Assembly: GCF_024713945.1 (NCBI RefSeq)
Contig: NC_134686.1
Coordinates: 2,938,001 to 3,002,000 of the forward strand
Reading direction: 5' to 3'
Length of the DNA: 64,000 bases
Origin: Dermatophagoides farinae
Lineage: Eukaryota; Arthropoda; Arachnida; Sarcoptiformes; Pyroglyphidae
The notes beneath the pieces were generated by a model that had not been told where the DNA came from, did no database searches, and was given only the letters and a program-made list of their open reading frames with translations. The position numbers were made by a program, and so were the translations under genes. This document shows, in pieces, positions 38,856-54,037 of this stretch; within the stretch, counting starts at the first letter, position 1; the number at the start of each line of letters is the position of its first letter.

Positions 38856-41800
38856 TCTGTTTAAAGATCCTTTGATTTTAATTTATACAATACAATGTAG
38901 TACTATGCGTGTGTCTGTATAAACGTTCCATTCATTTAATGATGATGATTGTTCAATTGTTGAACAGAATACAGCAACTTGATCATCGTTAGTTTTTCGC
39001 ATTTCCCTGCTGATTTTTCATTATTTAGTCTGTAGTAGTACGTGCTATTTCTATGTTGGTGATGACTATTAATCAGTATTAAACCATACGATTGGTCTGA
39101 TTAGTTTGTAAATGATGTTTCTATTGATACAAAAATAAAATTTTCAAGATTGGATTAGCCCCGGCGATTTGGATGATCTTTCATCCGTAGGATGATGATC
39201 TTATTATTCAGTTACTACTAGATTATTTGCAATTTTTAATTTTGTTTTTTTTTTGTTTCTTTGAATAAAAAAAAATGAAACCAAAATTCTGTCAACTTGT
39301 TACACATACATACATTTATTGTGTGTGTGTGTGCGTGTGTGTTTGTGCTTGTTTGAATAGGATCATATTTCCGTCGTTGTTTGGTTCCTATATAAATTGT
39401 CCACATAAAAGAATCAAATTACTGCCCGAATGAATCCATTTGGTTGTAATCCGATCCTCGATCCGTATTTATAACGGATACGGTTATTGACAATAAAGAT
39501 GTCATACAAGCCCGGCTGATAATAAATCCAGCTATATATGTATTGTATTATCGATAATTTATTTATTTTATTTTTTCTTTTTGTCAATTATGGCAAGTGC
39601 ACACATTGTCCACTGTTCTGTTCTGTTCTGTTATGTTTGTTTATTCAATTAAATTATTGGCCATTATTTTCTTACTGGCCATCATCATCATCATCATCAT
39701 CATCATTATTGAAACATTGTAATTTGAGTTCAGCATATGGATAATCCATAAATTCTGTGGATCCATTATTTGAGATGATGATGATGATGATGATAATGTG
39801 GACATTGAAAAAAAATTTATCATCCAAAAAATTCATTCATTTTTAGTTTAGTAATTTAAATGGAAAAAAATCATTTATTTTTTTGTTCGTAATCCCATAA
39901 TCATCAACATCATCGGTGGCCATAAATTTATTTGAATTGATGACAAGTTTAAGAAACCAGACGAATATGGCTTTTTTTTGTTTTTTTTTCACTTTTTAAA
40001 ATGATTAACATTGATGATGATGATGTGGACGACATCCCCATTGGAATTTGTTTTCTTTTTTTTTTCTTCTTCTTGAAAATGTTTATTAATAGCAGCTAAA
40101 GACATTTGAAATTTGTGTGTGTGTATGTGTCGAGTATGAAATGTTTTTTTTTTGATAGTAGCAAATCACAAACACACACACACACCGTGTCTCGTTGACT
40201 ACCCATTTTTTATATTCCCAAAAAAAAAAAAAATGTTCAGCAAAAAAAATATCCGTATTGATCACCCAAATTGATGTTTATATGTTTGCGTGATGGAAGG
40301 CAAAGTTGATTGACTGATTGATTTTCCTGTTTTGGTTATTTTTATTTTTTTTTTTTGAATTCATGAAACAAACCGATTGATGCAATTTCGACTACATTTT
40401 CGTTGTATTATGGTTTGGAATTTTAATTTTAATTTTTATTTGTTTTTTCTTTACTTTTTCATCATCATGATGAATCGTTCAATAATTCTTGTTTGTTTGC
40501 GTTGAGCTTTTATTATTACTCTACCTGTTTGTTTGATTATTTTTTGTTGTTGTTGTTTTTTGTTCGAATGTTGGCGCCATTTAATTGTCGCAATGAATGA
40601 ATTATTTGTAGTGATCCTCATTGGTTTATTTTATTTTTTTTTACACCACACACGCACACATACAAAGGGTTATTATTTAAGTTACAATTTATTCATTTGC
40701 AAATTAATTTGTTTTTTTTTCAAAACTATAAAAATAACAACAACAACAGCAACAAAAAAACCAGTGTTTTTCAATTTATTTACAGATCATCATCAACCGG
40801 TCGGTCATCTGGTCTTCATTCGTCGTTAATGAATTCATGATGATGATGAAAACAATACAGAAACATCACAGAAAGCCATCATCATCATCATCGTAGTCAT
40901 GAGGAGAAATCCAATTTATACAAACACTTGATGTATGACTATTTTTTATACACGATTTTTTTGTTTGTTTGTTTGTTTCAAATAAATTACCGAAATGGAT
41001 TATTGTCTAGAAAAAAAATGAGTTTGATTGTTTGGCTATTCGTTTTTTTTTAGAAACAAATCAAATATATAAAATGGACCACGATGTTTTTTTTTTACCA
41101 ACTTTTCACATTTCATTTTATTTGGCCATTGGCCATCCTATTTATTGTGATGTGTAACAATAATTAATAGACATTTTATAATTGAAATTGCTAATGATGA
41201 TGATGATGATGATGAGTTTCCTGTTTTCTATTCCTATATAGACTGACTGACCACCACACCAGATGTTTGGCAGTATAGGCGTGAAAATTGATGATGATGA
41301 TGATGATGATCTATACACACATTTTGAATTTCATTTCGTTTCGCTTCTGTAAAACACAAAAATTTTTTTTGTAAAATAAGGCAATTTACTGAAATGAAAT
41401 GAAAAAATTCATTTCATTTGATACAACAACAACAACAACAACAAAAAGTTTGGCAGGTGAATGTTTCGTTTGTTTGAACCACCAATCTCGTGACCATTAA
41501 TATTTGTGAAAGATTCGTGTGGTTCTTTAAAAAAAAAAAAAAATATTTCGCCATCTCTACCCAATTAGTTATTTGTCAATCCACGAATATCAATGGAGAT
41601 GGAGATAGATAGTTAATTAGATCCATTTAACTTATTAATGTTTCGTTTTTTTTTCTTCTTCTTCTTCGTCTTTGGGTGCCATTTTGATTGATCGTTCGTT
41701 AGTTTTTTTTTTTTTTTTTTTTGGCCATTCCAGTGAAGGTAAAACCACAGCCATCAATTCGTGAATTTTTTTTCCCCATCCACACATATACACATATAAT

Positions 41801-44800
41801 AATTGATTCGATCATTTTCTCTTTGTCAGTTAGTCAGTCAGTCAGTTTATTTTTTTTTGTGATTGCTTTGCTATATATAATGATTATAATCACTATTAGT
41901 CGACTACCTATGGATTTATTTGGTATCTGGTTTGTCTGTGAATTTAAACTTTTCTTTTTAATTTTGCTTTTGTTTACAAGATTTCATTGTCAAGTTTTTC
42001 AACATTTTTTAGATTTTGATCTAGTTAAATTGGTTGATCATTTCATCATCATCATCAGTAGCATATAAGTAGTTTATTTATTATTTTGAATCATGAATCA
42101 CTTTTTTTGGCCTATTTATTTTTTTTTGTTGTGTAATAAATTGCTTTCGTTTATTATAAATGAAAGAATCGTATTTCGTATTCCATCATCATCATCATCA
42201 TTTTGATGATATATTTTCATATTCATCATAGTCGTGGAGGTGGTCATGATTTATGTACATTGCATTTTGGAAATTTCCTATAAACTTTTTCTCATTTGAA
42301 TCACGATTTTGTTGGGAACAATTTTTCTTTTCATGTTGGAAAATTAAAATCAAACAAGAAACTTTTGACCTCCGGTCAATTCCTTTTAGCACATTTATTT
42401 GGGATTTTTTTTTTGTTTTGTTTCGTTGTGATGTTTACAATGTGTCTGAGATTTTGACCACCAACCACCATCATCCTTTTTTTCTGGTTGTTTTGTCGGT
42501 GATGAATTTTCAGTCATTTTCTTTGTTGTTTTTTTTTTATTGTTATTGCATTGCTTTTAGCACTGAAATAAAAAAAAAATTGATCAGAACTCTCTCTGTT
42601 TTTTTTTTTTTTTTTTTTTGAAACAATTCTTGACGATTATTATTAGAGAAAAAAAAACAACAATAACATTTCGTTGTTGTTTGTGTTTGTGTTTGTGTGT
42701 TTGAATTTGAATTTGAAGCAAAAATAAAATAAATGTCTGGCCATCACATCATACACACATTCAGTGTTTGCACATGTTTTCTATCCATTTCCTTTTCAAG
42801 AATTTTTTTTTTTGTTGTTCTCTAAATATTTTCAGTCGCTTGACCATATATGAAAATAGAAAAACAATGAAGACTTTTTGATTTTGACCACTCATCAAAA
42901 ATTTGATCTGTTTTTTTTTCTTCTTCTTTGAATTCTGGCTTTCTTTTTTTTGCCGCTTTTTTTTGTTCGTTCGATATCCGGATGAACATCAGTCGGGTTG
43001 AACAGAAAAAAAATGAATTAAGTCATTGAATTTTGTGAAAGTAATTAAGTTATTAGATTAGTTGTGTGTCCGGTATGAATTTTGAAACAAACGAAAAAAA
43101 AAATTGATATTGCTTATGATCATTACAAACATATACAGCCGACCAATTGGATGATGATCATCATCATCATCAAATTTATTTGGCCACCTAATTTGATTGT
43201 GTTCACACACACATACACATCATATGTGTGTGTCGATTATACATTGGGTTGTGTGCGTTTTCTTCTTATGTCCATCATGATGATGATGATGATCAATTCC
43301 CGTAAAATTTTTTTCTTTTGAAAGATTAGAATTTTTCTTTTTTTTTCTGAAAGGACTTTGTCCTAAATACATTACATTACATTGAGCTATGAATGAATCT
43401 TCGTGAAAATATGTTGTTGTTTTTTTTTCATTCAACCTTTGTTCAGGTAGAGGCCAATCATGCTTTTCACCTTTGACCTTGCTTTTTTTTGAATAGGTGG
43501 GTTTCATAGGTTTCATTCTTTTTTTCTTTATTCACAATCATTTTGGTATTTTCGTGGAGAAAAATGACCAGAAAAAAAATGAAGAAAAATGAAGAAAAAC
43601 GTATACAACACTAGCCACCGTAATAAAAGCATGTTGTTTGTGTGTTATTCATGGCTTATATGAAAAACTAACTTCATTGTCGATGTGAGCCGTTTAGGTT
43701 TTATGCTTTTATTTAATTTGTGCTAAATTATTGACGGCTACACCAGACCTTGGAGCAGGCAGCAACATGTCATGGATATGGACACGTACTACACTTTTTG
43801 TGGTACACGTACGTTTCTGTCTTAACATTGATGATAGTCCCGCTTTGTTATTAATATTGTAATGGTCAAATTTTTGGCTTATTATTATTATTTTGGTTGT
43901 TCATTAGTCAAATATATATATGTTATTAATGTCGGTGGGTAAGGCGTTGTTTTTTCTTTTTTCTTCTTACATTCTATTATATTATGGGCGTAGACGGTTT
44001 ATTCATTCAAAGACATTGTCAATCTCAATCATTGCATCCTCATAGCATTTGTTCTTTGTCTTGTTTTTGAATTGCCGAAAAATAACACGTCGTCGTGCAA
44101 AACAGACATATATAAATACTGATAGATAGATAGCTATAAAGAGAGAGAGAGGTGTGAAAGGTCAAATCTTGTCGAATATGTGGTGGTCGCCTTTCTTTCT
44201 TGCTTGATGATGATGGTTGTTTTTTGTTGTTGTTGTTGTTGTTCATAATGATTGCCGCCAAACACACACACACACACTTTATAACAGAACTATGGATGAC
44301 CATTATTTTATCATACCGAACCGAATAATTAAGTCTCTCTTTGGTTCTCTCATTTCTATATCTTTCTGGTCGGCTTTTATTCTTTTGACCAAACATTTTT
44401 CTTGATTTTCATCATTCATTGTTTTTTTTTTTGTTGGTTGGTTGGTTGATTGGTTGTTTAATCCACTGTATATATCTTTGCATTTTTAGATGTTTTTTTT
44501 ATGAATCGAAACGTGTCTTCAGTATCTCGGTGTTTATGTGGAAAGCGAAATTAGCCAATGATCTGATCAACAGAATGGCATTTCACCTTTGTTCTTTCAC
44601 TATTCTCGCTCAAACATAACACACACACACACCCGAAGATTTAAGAGAAATAAATCCATAGATTCTAACCAAGTTTATGTGAATAGTATGAATGAAATGA
44701 TCATACACCATGGTCAACAGTTGATCACACCACCACAACTACTACTAACGATACTGTTTTGGATTTGTATTTGTCTGTGTCTATGATCACCCGGTATGAA

Positions 44801-47800
44801 AGTCTATATTTTTTCCTTGTCTATTTTTTTTTCTTCATTTTTTTTCATGGAGATCAAACTTTATCGATTAGGAATGTGCTTAATCTTCTTGATCGTTTTT
44901 CCATCCCTTGTCGTTATTGTTGGAAACCAAAAAAAAAAAAAAAAATTCAGGCTAGGCCACAATACATTTTGTATTATGGCATAAATATAAAAAATAGTTT
45001 TAGTTAGGTAAATCGACTTTGACCTTTAAAAATAATTTCTTTTCCATCATGGTTATGCTCTGGTTTTGTTATTTATTGTGTTGCAAATAAGGAAAATGAT
45101 TTCTTTGGTTTGGCGATCGAAGTGATAGAATTCCCACTGTGTGGTGTGCTAGTTGTCCATTATTTATCTATCTATTCACTTGTGATTTTTTTTTTTTTTT
45201 TTTGGTTTTTGTTTTTAAAAGTGCGAATTTGACAGTTCTACATTGCCACATACATACATACATACATACAGTCTAGTTAAGATGATGATGGTGATCATTG
45301 ATGATCAACAATAACAAATCGAAAGTCGTTACTGAATGTGAATGTTTGAATGAATTGAACATATATTTCCATAAACGGTTACATGCCGTGCAGGTTTCAT
45401 ATGCAGAATCTCTCTTTCTATATCTGGATCAAATGAAAATGACCCCCTTTTTGTTGTTGTTGTTGTTGTTGTTCATGTTGTTTTTCTTTCAGAAAAAATA
45501 TAAGTCATACAAAAAAAAAGAAACCTAAGGCCAATTTTCAATGAATTCGACCATTTGTTTGTCTACAACTCAGTAATAATGATGGAAAAACAGTTTAATT
45601 TTGATTGACTTTGAAGAAAAAAAAATCGATTCGGTTCAAGTTATTCAATTCGAATCCAATGAACCATATATACCGTATATATTCACACAAAGAAAAATTT
45701 CAATCAACCAACCGATTGATAACAAAATATATAAAAAAAATGTCATGACGAATGAAATGTAAATGGAAAAAGCCTTTGAAACCATTATTTCATCGACTGA
45801 AGTGTGTTTGATCTGTGTGTGTGTGTGTATTAGAAAAGAATGACAATTTCAAATAATCAATTTTTGCATACAGTTGTTGTTTGTTTGTTTGTTTCTATGT
45901 CATATATCTTGTGATCTATAGAACTACTACGTACAAAATGTGCGCGTACCCGAAACGATTTTCATACTGTCTTGTGTTTTGTTTGTTTGTTTGATTCATT
46001 TTATTGTTCTCTCCATTGAAAACGGTGACTTATTTTTTTTTTTTATTTGACGACAAAAAAAGTGAGTGTTTTTTTTCTCATTGAAGAAAAATTGAATTGA
46101 ATTGTGCTGCACTATTATTGAATACTATGGAACTTTGTCATTCACTTATCATCCCTTTTTTTTCGTTTGATTGTTGCTGTTCACATATACAAACCTTATG
46201 TTTTTTTTTTGTCTTTTATTCAACTTTAACTTTAACTTAAAAATTCAATTTCTAGATCAACAACGATAGTAATCAACAACAATCTTGGCCCTGTTTTTTT
46301 TTTTTTTTTTGGGCCCAGCCATGAAATTCCAGGTCTATTATTGAACATTGAATCAATTTGATTAGCTCTTCAATGATATTTATCGATACAAACTGTGTTT
46401 GTGTATAGTGTCACGAACCAAAAGTAAAAAAAAACATACTGAAGTGGTACTTGAGTTGAGAAAACAAAAAAAAATTGACAAGAAAGACCCAGTTTATTAT
46501 TTTTTTTCCCGTAACTTGTGTCTTTCATTCAGACTTTGATGACAATGAGCTTGGTTGGTTTTTCTTTTCCGTTCGGATAAATAAAAAAAAAATCTTTTCT
46601 CCCGTCATTATTGTCATTGTTGTTGTTGTTGTTGTTATTGTTGTTGTTGGCCATTGAAAATTGAATTTGTCTCCAGTGATTCGAAAATATCTTTTCCATT
46701 TTTTTTTCCACTAAAATGAAAAATTCAATTCATTATGTTTGGCCATTCTACATTCTTCAGATCTACTTTACAAAATCGTTTGTCATCATCATCATGATCA
46801 TTGTTCTGAGTTGGTCCAAAAGTTTTATTTTATTTTTCATTGATTTATTATTTACTGTTTTCCATTGTTATTGTTTGTTGTTATGGTCACAAAACGAAAG
46901 GATGATGATGATGATGATGATCGGTGGCCATCATTTCCTGTTCGGACATTTGGACATTTGGACATGTCTAATAACATGACCATATTGATACTTTTGAATA
47001 AATTATCAAATTTTTTTTTGATTTTTATGAATGATATTTTTATATATACCTGTATTCAGGAAAAAAAATCAAAAATTGGTTTCTTCGGCTTTTCATTTAT
47101 TTTCAGAAAAAAAAATCGTCTTTGGATTATTTCTACGTCTTTTGATTTAAATTAAACATCCATTTACATTTACATATACGTTTGTGTGTGTGTGTGTGCA
47201 TGTTTGCCATAATACCCATATACGCGCTACAGGGAGTTTTATTTTCTGAATTGAATTTCATTTTCTGTTTTAATACATTAAGAAGAAGAATTATTATTCA
47301 TCGAAGCAAAAATTTTCATACAACACACACACACATACATCACAAATGTATCGATATTATTGAATAAAAAACTAAAACTAAAAACGGAAAAGGAAATCAA
47401 AAACGTTCAAAACGGAATCATGCATCATGTAATAAAAAATTTTCTGTTTTTTTCTCATTTCAATTCTATTGTTCAGTTTGTCTGAGTCATCATGATTCAA
47501 TCCTTTTTTATTGAGAAAAAAAATTATTCAACATTCATTCATTTACCCAAAACGTTTCGAACCGGAATTCACTTTATGCAACATCATTCTTTCCCAGGGT
47601 CTTTTGATCAATTTTGGACCATCTGAATTTGAATATATGTTGATAATTGAATCATTAAACCAGAAAAAAAATACGAATTGAAAACATTAGTCACCTATGT
47701 TGTTTTTTGTTTTGATATGGTAATCATCATCGTCTTAGTGTTTTTTTTTCTCATTTATTTCATGCTTTTTTTCAACATTGTTACCATCCAAATACTGATG

Positions 47801-50520
47801 ATAATCTTGATGATGACCGTCAGGATGTATGAAAAATAAAATTTCGTTTCACACGGTCCAACCACATCAGAATCGACAAGTTGACTATGTGATGATGATG
47901 GTGGTTGCTGTGTGACTTGTTTCTTTGTATTTAATTCTCATATTTTGAATTTAGAATTAAATATTCATCGTTATCGTTATCATCATCATCATCATTATGA
48001 TTATGATTGCTGCGGTCTGTGATGACATGACATTTCTTTTGGCTTGAATTCATAACTTTTTTTTTGTTGGCTTCTGTTTGAAAGATTGAATTTCTTTTAG
48101 AATAAATTTTTTTTTTCTATCAAAGATTGTTGATTTTGGCTTATTTCACCATCCTTTTTTCTGTCTTGAATTTCATTCTTTTTATTGCCATCATCATCAT
48201 CATCATCATGAAATTTTTAGCAATATTCAATGACATAGATTCTGGTATAGAATTTGTCAACTCTTCTTGCTTTTTTTTCCTCTTTGACAATATAAGATGC
48301 TTGTTGATTCTATAAACTTGAGTTTGTCATTTCATTCAAGATTTGGATCATGTTTTTAATTGTCGTTTGGGCATAACATTGTTTTCAAATTTTAAATCAT
48401 TGAATTTCAATGATGAAAAAAAAGTCAAAAACACAAAAAAATGGCAACTTATCAAAACAAACAAACTTTTCACTATTCACAACAAGTGGACAAATTTAGA
48501 TTTCTTTCAAAAAAAAAAAAAAAAAAATGTCGAATCTGTTTTTCCTCATAAATGGTGATTGAACTGAATTTAATTTTTTTTTTTTTGAGAATCACCACTG
48601 AATTGAAGAAGATTTGAATTTTTCAAAACAAACATCATTCATCCATTGAATGCTGATGCTGTATAATGTCTCAAGTCTGTTTGTATGTAACTTGATCTTA
48701 TTTATGTGAGTCACAAGTAACAACAACAACAAGCGAGACAAATCTTAATGTAAATCTTAATCTAAATTTTGTTTGACGTTTCCATCATCATGAAGAATGT
48801 CGATGTTTGTTTGTTTGTTCCAGAATGAACTGTAAATTTTTATTTTTCATTTTTTTTTTTGTTGTTGTTGCTGAGAATTTCATGCACGAATATCTTGATC
48901 ATTTATTTCATTTCCATGAAAATTATTACGACATTTATATATTCAGTCGATTAACTGTCACCATCTCATCATCATCATCATCGTTAGTGATGATGGTTAT
49001 TATGGTTTTTTTTTCTTCATAATGTTTCTTGACTACAGAAAGAATAATATTTAAGATGTGGGGAGCTGGTGATGGATAAATTTAGAATTTGTCACACACA
49101 CACACACACACCTTACTGTTTATTCAATAACGATATATTGAAATTTCAATTTCAATTCAATTTTTCTTTATTTATTTACCACAAACATTTTGGTTAGCAC
49201 AAAAAAAAATAAAACAAGTTATGCTTGAAATTAAAATTAATGTTCATGGTTGTTGTTGTTGTTGTTGCCTCATTCGAATTTGAAATGGATTCATTTGATT
49301 TGATTTTTATTTTCTGCGTTTAATCGAATGGAAACTATGAGAACAACAAAAATTTGCAACCAAAACCAATGTATCTTGTTTGCTAGTTTTGTTTGTGTCT
49401 TTTCCAATAGGCACGTAGAAAGTTTTCATTTTTTTTTTTGTTTCTGGATCAAATTATCCGTTTTTTTCCGTTGTTATGAGCGCCCAAATATTGACAAGAA
49501 AAAAAAATAACCGCCATATTCAAATGGCTAATTACATTACATTAATATATCTACAACAGAAACAAATTATCTATACAACAATCTATTATCGTTTAACAAC
49601 AATATTTGTCTGGTAAAAAAAAAAACAAAAAACAAAACGGTGATTAGCATAATGGATTTTTCATAGAAGAAAACTGAATAACAATACAATGATGATGATG
49701 ATTACTAGTGATTAGTAGTGATTGGTAATTAACGATCAACCCAAAACACAATCAATTAATTTTTCAGAAAGCTACTTCAGCTTGCCTGTGTAAAAAATGA
49801 TAACATATAAATTCAGTGACTGTGATGACGATGATGATTCAATTATTTGATTGAAATTTTTCCTGTTATATGAATGATACATTCGGAACAACAAAAACAA
49901 TAATCATGAATCATGATGGATCATTAGTGAGAAAATTCAAAGAAATTCAAAATGGATGATGAACATTTTTAATGACATCTTTCATTCGACTTACTACTGC
50001 CACTATCATCATTATCCTTCAGGCGAAAAGGTTTTAAATCTTTTTAGGTTGAATGTCAGTGACACACACACGCAGTAATTCAGTGGTCACTATAGTACGA
50101 ATTTAATGTCTTGCTTCTGCGGAAAACAAGACAAGACAAGACTATAGTTATTCCCGAATATAATAGTTATTTGAATTTTTTTATTTTTTTTCTGTTTGTC
50201 GATAAATAAAAATGACACTTTTTTGCATTGTATTGTCATGATGCTGTCATCATCTTCCATTGTCTTGATTACATTCGAATGAATGAATTGCTTCTATGTT
50301 TAATTTAAATCTTCTTTTTTCATCGCCTAATCAACCTGTCACCTGTGTTTGTTGTTGTTGTTGTTGTTGTTCCACTCATATGCTAATTTAATATAATATA
50401 ATGTAACATTACTACTGTCTGTATGATCTTTGTGTGAAGATGTCATCATCACCGTCTTTCCTCTACTATGTTTGTCCACACATGATAATTATCAATATTT
50501 CATTTCATTTTCGTTCTCAG

Positions 50521-50536
50521 CTACAATCAAGAGACG
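50521..50536 (+). other. Candidate 16-nt microexon
   Basis: Sixteen bases are bounded by a good acceptor (TTTTCGTTCTCAG) and a donor-like GTAAAT on the ephrin strand. Sixteen is not a multiple of three, so inclusion would shift frame. If joined to the ephrin exon it would give NP-IYNQET, which is not ephrin-like, so it is probably not a coding part of ephrin. Confidence 0.15.
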
Positions 50537-51495
50537 GTAAATCTTTTTCTTTCTCTTCTCCATTTCCTAAATAATTCATTTCTTTTAGTTGAAAACATGA
50601 AATGACATCGACCTTCAAAATATCATTTCTTTCCTAAACAAAACAAAAACAATTAGAATCATTTGCTCCATTACATTATTATCATCATTTTAATATACAT
50701 AATAAAAATGGTGAATCGTAGTTTGAAGAAAATGAACCGTCAATTGTAAGGCTATCAATTTTAACCAACCTGCCAAATATATTTTTTCAAAGCATATTCG
50801 TATTGAATAAAAGTGTCGGCTATAATCATTATTTCATTATTATTTTGTTCTTCAAAATTAAACCCTCCTTATACAGCATCAAAAAAAACAAGAAGTGTTT
50901 CATCAAAAAAAAAAACAAACCATTTGTAGGTTGTTGGCTTAAATATAAAACCTTAATTGAATTCATCCTTCTTTTTCAGGCACAAAAACACACACACATA
51001 CACTATGTGTATGATCCATTCAAATTGATGTGATATTGCATCCACCTAGTACACAATAGCTTTTGATGATGATGATGATTCAACAGAAAAAAAAATATTT
51101 AATGTTTGTCGTCTTTATTCAATCTTGTTGTTGTTGTTGTTGTTATTCGTGTTATACGATAACGATGATGCCTACGATGAAATGTTGATTGAAATTTTTT
51201 TTTCTATCCCGTTTATATACAATGAATAATACACACACACACTGATTACTGACAAAACTATGATTATAATGAACACCATGTTTCCATTTTCGCCTATAGG
51301 TTCATCATCATCATCAATGTTTGTGTGTGTCTGTATGGATCAGTTTTAATGATTGATTCACTTTTCTGTTCTGTTGTTGTCGCTGAACGTGTCGTCGTCG
51401 TCGTCGATGTATTCACCATTGTTCATTGTTGGATTTTTTTTTTTTTAATATTCTCCTTTCCCAGTATTTCTATGTGTGTGTTTTGTGAATTCAAT

Positions 51496-52553
51496 TCACC
51501 ACAAACAAAGATGATGATGATGATGATGATGAAGGGAAAATTTTCTTTTTTTCTTTCCATTCAATTTTTCTATAATGTTATCATCGTGATATTTCAATGA
51601 AAAAGATCCATTCGAAATATTATCATCATCATCGATTGGATCGGTGGGCCAATTAGATTGGATTGACTTAATGATGATGTTTAGATGTTCTTCAATTTGT
51701 CCATAAATCATTGTTGGTATGTTTGTAGGTGTTATTGAATTTGTAGAATTATAAAATGTTAAATGATAATAGTTCATAATAATTATCATGGATGGATTGA
51801 TTGCAAGATTTATTCGTTGAAAATTGTTTGTTTCAGGTCGATTCATAGTGTTTTTACTGTGCGAAAAAAAAATCGAAATTGTTGATGTTGTTAATTAGTG
51901 TTGTAATGCCATGAAATCAATTACGCCTCTGTGTGTTTGTGTGTGTGTGTGTAATTGAAAAATGTTGGCAAAAAATGAAGGCGTAATTGATTTTCTCTAT
52001 ATACAAATTTAACTTTATAATAATTGGTGTTGTAAAGTGGTGATGATAAAACAAATTCCTTAAATGAAAATGAAACTGTTTCATAATTTCATTTCACACA
52101 CATACGTTTGTTATGTTTGTTTTTTTTCAATATTTGTCCATAATAGATCATCATTACATTCATCGAAATGATCCAAATGAATGAATATGATTCACACAGG
52201 AAACAATAGTTTTTGATTATTTGCAACAATAATTAACATATATCCACACACGTTGACCCATTTGTTGACCCATATGTTTTGCCATTGTTTCAATGATTTC
52301 AATGTAAATGTTAAGAATTTTTAATGAGAATTTTTTTTCCTGTTCTGGAACAATGACCATGTTATATTTATCACCTTTATCACACCTGAACGTGTGTATA
52401 TATGTCATTCTTGTGATGTTCATAAAATTCTTTTAATGTTTTCTTTCTGAAAAATTTTTGTTTTTTTTTATTTATATTGAAAATTTCGCTTTCAGTGAAT
52501 GGTGAATTTTTCATGAGAAAAAAAAAATTTTTGAGAATTTCAGCTTCAATCAT
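51496..52553 (-). CDS. Possible three-exon nested gene, product unidentified
   Basis: Three non-repetitive open segments follow each other on the minus strand and can be joined in phase: 52553-52386 (56 codons, beginning MIEAEILKNFFFLMKN), 52339-52248 (beginning EKKFSLKILNIYIEIIE) and 51856-51496 (entering through a good acceptor, TTTTTTTTCGCACAG, and containing MNRPETNNFQRINLAINPS). The joined product would be about 206 residues, Lys/Asn/Ile-rich, ending in a His run from a triplet repeat. Introns would be 46 and 391 nt, but both donors (GTGTGA, GTGGAT) are weak. An in-frame TGA lies just upstream of the first Met. A TATAAAA on this strand lies near 52795. It would be nested in the ephrin intron on the opposite strand. 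I recognise no domain; it could be a decayed gene or chance. Confidence 0.25.
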
Positions 52554-53482
52554 CCAAATGACAATGCAATTTTCTCATGTTAATAAGAAAAATAATCTTT
52601 GAGCCAAATTTTTCAAAGATTTCTCCATTTCCAATAATGATGGCGATTCCATTGTTTTTTTTTGTCGTTGACGAATGGAAAAGAGGATTTAATTGTCATA
52701 AAACTTTTTGCTTTCCTTTGTGTGTATGCCTGTGTGTATGTTTGCAATGGGAACCTCTTTTCCGATTCTAATGATGATCGGATTTGAATTTTTTATAAAA
52801 TATAATTTTTTCGGTAGAAAATCTTCTTATGAAAGATCCTAGACCTAGAAAGAGGTGTTTGAATAAATGAAAAATTTTCGTATTTTTTGTTTACTTCGCT
52901 AAAATCATTGACATTTTTTTTTGTTCGGCCTGAATAATTAATCAATTGATCAGTATTGTGTTTGTGGATCAAACACTATGCTATGACAAAGAATATTGGG
53001 TGCAGTGATGATAAATTTTAATACTTTTTTTTAGTTATTCAAACAAAATATCAAGCTGTGTTTTGTGTTTGTTTTTTTCAATATTCTTCATGATTCGGTG
53101 ATAAATTACAATTTTTTTCGTTGCCAGAATGAATATAACAATTCATAACCATCTTTGTTGTTGCTCGACTTGAATTTCGAATATTTTTGTCTGACAATTA
53201 TGACGATCCACAATAAACAACGAACATCCTTTTCGTTTGATGTTTTTTTTTTTGGTTTGGTTTTCCTGTGTTGTATTCTATGATGATGATGATATGATGA
53301 TAACAGAGAGAATGAATTTATCTATCTATCTATCTTTATGGAGATGATGATCATTTATTTCACATCATGATCATCATCTATATCGTTAGAGAAAAGAAAA
53401 AAACCTGAACAAGATTGAAAAACCTTGTTGTTGTTGAACTGTATGATGATGAGCTTTATATTTTATTTTGCCAGTCATATAG

Positions 53483-53508
53483 CACACACACACACACACA
53501 CACACACA
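53483..53508. repeat. CA dinucleotide microsatellite
   Basis: Thirteen CA units. It is one of many GT/CA runs in the presumed ephrin intron. Confidence 0.9.
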
Positions 53509-54037
53509 TGGATTCATAATTAATAATCAAAATGGATCGGATTTTTCGTTTGGTGAAGAACAAAAAAAAATTAATGTTTCACAGAATATAAAAAAAAGGA
53601 GAATAACCGGTTAATATTGTCATTTTTCATTTGCTAATAGATTCTGGGATTTTTTTTCACTACTACGTTTTGACAGTTTGTCATTGCGTGTGTGTATGTA
53701 TGTGTATGTCGTGAACACGAACACGATGCTATTGTTAATTAATTGAAACCGTGTGCATGATTCGAATGGAATGGAATGGAATGACTAGTGTAATGTGTCT
53801 GTTTCAAACTTTCATCTTTTTTTTTACTTGGATCTAAAATTCCGTTTGATTTTCGACATGTTTCGAATCAAGCAAGCAGGACCGACCTTTTTTTCAAAAC
53901 ATTTGAGCAATAACTACAACAACAGCAACAACGATTGAAGATTTCTTTTCTTTTTCCTTAATCCCCTTATTTATTTTCATTGCCGAAATAACTAATTCTT
54001 TTTTTTTGTTTTCTTTCTTTCTTTTTTTTCCATATCT

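Larger units (their letters stand above)
29983..54037 (+). other. Ephrin intron 1, first segment (repeat-rich, no recognised exons)
   Basis: From the ephrin donor to the recursive splice site there are 24 kb of AT-rich sequence dominated by poly-T, ATG/ATC triplets and GT/CA runs. No ephrin-domain exon (IICP, NCxxP or YYFISTS-like motifs) was found. A few minus-strand open frames of ordinary complexity lie inside (38649-38855 and 51496-52553). Confidence 0.55.

Noticed and set aside
41700..41745. Very long poly-T tract and CCATTCCAG followed five bases later by GTAAAA, considered as a second ratchet point
   Set aside because: The acceptor is not directly followed by GT; the intervening five bases break the ratchet architecture.
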